A stretch of DNA of 5,996 nucleotides, from positions 1 through 5,996 of the forward strand of contig JAFAFY010000334.1 in NCBI GenBank assembly GCA_023423235.1. Reading direction: 5' to 3'. The DNA comes from Pseudomonadota bacterium. GTDB taxonomy: Bacteria; Pseudomonadota; Gammaproteobacteria; Xanthomonadales; Xanthomonadaceae. Below, one piece after another: positions 4,502-5,996 of this stretch; position 1 is the first letter of the stretch; the number at the start of each line of letters is the position of its first letter. A program made the translations under genes and the position numbers. Under the pieces are notes generated by a model. The model was given only the letters and a program-made list of their open reading frames with translations, did no database searches and was not told where the DNA came from.

Positions 4502-5509
4502 GTGATCACCTTCGAGCAGGTCCACAAGTCGTTCCGCGTCGGCGACCGCGAAGTGCCGGCGCTGCAGCCGCTGGACCTGCGCATCGAGGCCGGCGAGGTG
4601 TTCGGCATCATCGGCCATTCGGGCGCGGGCAAATCGACGCTGCTGCGGCTGATCAACGGGCTGGAGACGCCGACCGCCGGCCGCGTGATCGTGGACGGCC
4701 AGGCGCTGGATGCGCTCGGCGGCGACGGCCTGCGCACGCTGCGGCGACGGGTGGGCATGATCTTCCAGCACTTCAACCTGCTGTCGTCGAAGACGGTCAT
4801 CGACAACATCGCCTTCCCGCTGCGCCTGGCCGGTACGCCGAAGGCGCAGGCGCTGGCACGCGCCGATGCGCTGCTGCAGCGGGTGGGCCTGGAGGCGCAC
4901 CGCGACAAGTACCCGGCGCAGCTTTCGGGCGGGCAGAAACAGCGCGTCGGCGTGGCCCGCGCCCTGGCCACCGGGCCGAAGATCCTGCTGTGCGACGAGG
5001 CCACCAGCGCGCTCGACCCGCAGACCACGGCCTCGGTGCTGCAGCTGCTGGACGGGATCAACCGCGAGCTGGGGCTGACCATCGTACTGATCACCCACGA
5101 GATGGATGTCATCCGCCGGGTCTGCGACCGGGTGGCGGTGCTCGATGCCGGGCAACTGGTGGAGCTGGGTCCGGTGCGCGAGGTGTTCCTGCATCCGCAG
5201 CACCCGACCACGCGGCGTTTCGTCGCCGAGAGCGAGGCCATCGACGAGGCAGACCAGCACGCCCAGTACGCGGCGATCCCCGGACGCCTGCTGCGGCTGA
5301 CCTTCACCGGTGCCGGCACCTGGCAGCCGGTGCTGGGCCAGGTGGCGCGCGAGACCGGGATCGACTACACCATCCTGGCCGGGCGCATCGACCGCATCAA
5401 GGACCTGCCCTACGGCCAGCTGACCCTGGCGCTGAGCGGCGGCAATGTCGAGGCCGCGCAGGCGGCGTTCGCCGCGGCCGGCGTCGCGGTGGAGGAGCTG
5501 CGCGCATGA
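4502..5509 (+). CDS. metN: Methionine ABC importer, ATP-binding subunit MetN
   Basis: This encodes a 335-residue ATPase that powers the MetNIQ importer of L-/D-methionine at the inner membrane. Motifs in order: Walker A GHSGAGKS (38-45), Q-loop FQHFNLL (Q89), signature LSGGQ (141-145), Walker B ILLCDE (161-166), D-loop SALDPQ (169-174) and switch H199. A C-terminal NIL domain (about 270-335, from RLLRLTF) follows. In MetN this domain binds methionine and mediates trans-inhibition when the cell is replete. The start is taken as GTG at 4502, because V/M-ITFEQVHKSF aligns with usual MetN N-termini. The frame extends to ATG 4436, but that would add 22 atypical residues. No clear Shine-Dalgarno precedes the GTG. 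A TGCTAACCT extended -10-like sequence (4467-4475) would give a short leader. The stop overlaps the metI start by ATGA, indicating translational coupling. Confidence 0.95.
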   Translation: MITFEQVHKSFRVGDREVPALQPLDLRIEAGEVFGIIGHSGAGKSTLLRLINGLETPTAGRVIVDGQALDALGGDGLRTLRRRVGMIFQHFNLLSSKTVIDNIAFPLRLAGTPKAQALARADALLQRVGLEAHRDKYPAQLSGGQKQRVGVARALATGPKILLCDEATSALDPQTTASVLQLLDGINRELGLTIVLITHEMDVIRRVCDRVAVLDAGQLVELGPVREVFLHPQHPTTRRFVAESEAIDEADQHAQYAAIPGRLLRLTFTGAGTWQPVLGQVARETGIDYTILAGRIDRIKDLPYGQLTLALSGGNVEAAQAAFAAAGVAVEELRA

Positions 5510-5996
5510 GCACCTTCGCCAGCCGCTGGTTTCCCAATCTCGATGCCGGCAAGTGGGCCGAGATCGGCCAGGCCACGGTCGATACCCTGCTGATGCTGGG
5601 CGGCGCGTTGCCGCTCACGCTGCTGATCGGCCTGCCGCTGGGGGTGCTGCTGTTCCTGACCGGCCCGCGCCAGCTGCACGCGCGCCCCGCGCTGTATGGC
5701 GCGCTGGCGCTGGTGGTGAACCTGCTGCGCTCGGTGCCCTTCATCATCCTGATGATCGTGCTGATCCCGGTGACCCTGAAGGCCATGGGCACGTCGCTGG
5801 GCGTGCGCGGCGCGATCCTGCCACTGGTGGTCGGCGCGGCGCCGTTCTACGCGCGTCTGGTGGAAACCGCGCTGCGCGAGGTGGACCGCGGCATCATCGA
5901 GGCCTCGCTGGCGATGGGGGCGACCACGCGCCAGCTGGTGACGCGGGTACTGCTGCCCGAAGCCCTGCCCGGCCTGATCGCAGGCGCGACGGTGAC
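5506..5996 (+). CDS. metI: Methionine ABC importer, permease MetI (3' end cut off)
   Basis: This is the membrane subunit of the methionine importer; two copies pair with two MetN and receive methionine from MetQ. The ATG at 5506 overlaps the metN stop (ATGA). The frame is open to the window edge, covering 163 codons of a protein usually 215-230 residues long. Visible features are an N-terminal amphipathic stretch, hydrophobic segments around 24-51 (VDTLLMLGGALPLTLLIGL), 63-91 (including LLRSVPFIILMIVLIPV) and 101-118, and the cytoplasmic EAA coupling loop EASLAMGATTRQL (132-144) continuing to VLLPEALPGL (148-157), which docks on MetN. NLLRSVPF and APFYARLVE are characteristic of the MetI family. 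metQ would be expected next but is outside the window. Confidence 0.93.
   Translation, partial: MSTFASRWFPNLDAGKWAEIGQATVDTLLMLGGALPLTLLIGLPLGVLLFLTGPRQLHARPALYGALALVVNLLRSVPFIILMIVLIPVTLKAMGTSLGVRGAILPLVVGAAPFYARLVETALREVDRGIIEASLAMGATTRQLVTRVLLPEALPGLIAGATV

Noticed and set aside
3223..5319. 698-codon open frame on the minus strand
   Set aside because: It is the antisense or alternate frame of fda and metN. It is Arg/Pro/Ser-rich with no domain pattern, a GC-driven shadow.

Overview
The window is GC-rich chromosomal DNA that looks like the Lysobacterales/Xanthomonadales (Xanthomonas, Lysobacter or Luteimonas type). The grounds are the style of the integron attC site, the GC-biased third codon positions and the MetN/MetI sequences. 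This assignment is inferred from pattern recognition, not from a search.

Left part (1-~800): the far end of a chromosomal integron array and a mobile-element scar. The window opens on the R' core (GTTAGGC) of one attC site. One gene cassette follows, carrying a DUF6869-like gene interrupted by an in-frame TAA. The cassette's own attC hairpin then stops exactly where the R' core should be. In its place is the 3' end of a decayed IS110-family transposase on the minus strand, of which only the C-terminal domain survives.

Middle part (~800-3380): small chromosomal genes. A SnoaL-like/NTF2-fold protein (+) has a perfect 11+11 bp palindrome just upstream of its ribosome binding site. A CHAD-domain protein (-) converges on it. 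A 91-residue exported protein of unknown function (+) is divergent from the CHAD gene across a 352-base gap that contains a strong hairpin.

Right part (3380-5996): metabolism. A short class I fructose-bisphosphate aldolase (-, GTG start) converges on the exported-protein gene, with a long hairpin between them. Across a 227-base divergent region lies metN-metI (+), the ATPase and permease of the methionine ABC importer. The two overlap by ATGA, so they are one translationally coupled operon. metI runs off the window, and metQ (substrate-binding lipoprotein) is expected downstream but not seen.

The genes do not form one pathway. The clear functional unit is metNI. The most interesting structure is the attC/IS110 junction at the integron's distal edge. 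I see no CRISPR array, tRNA, rRNA or known riboswitch.
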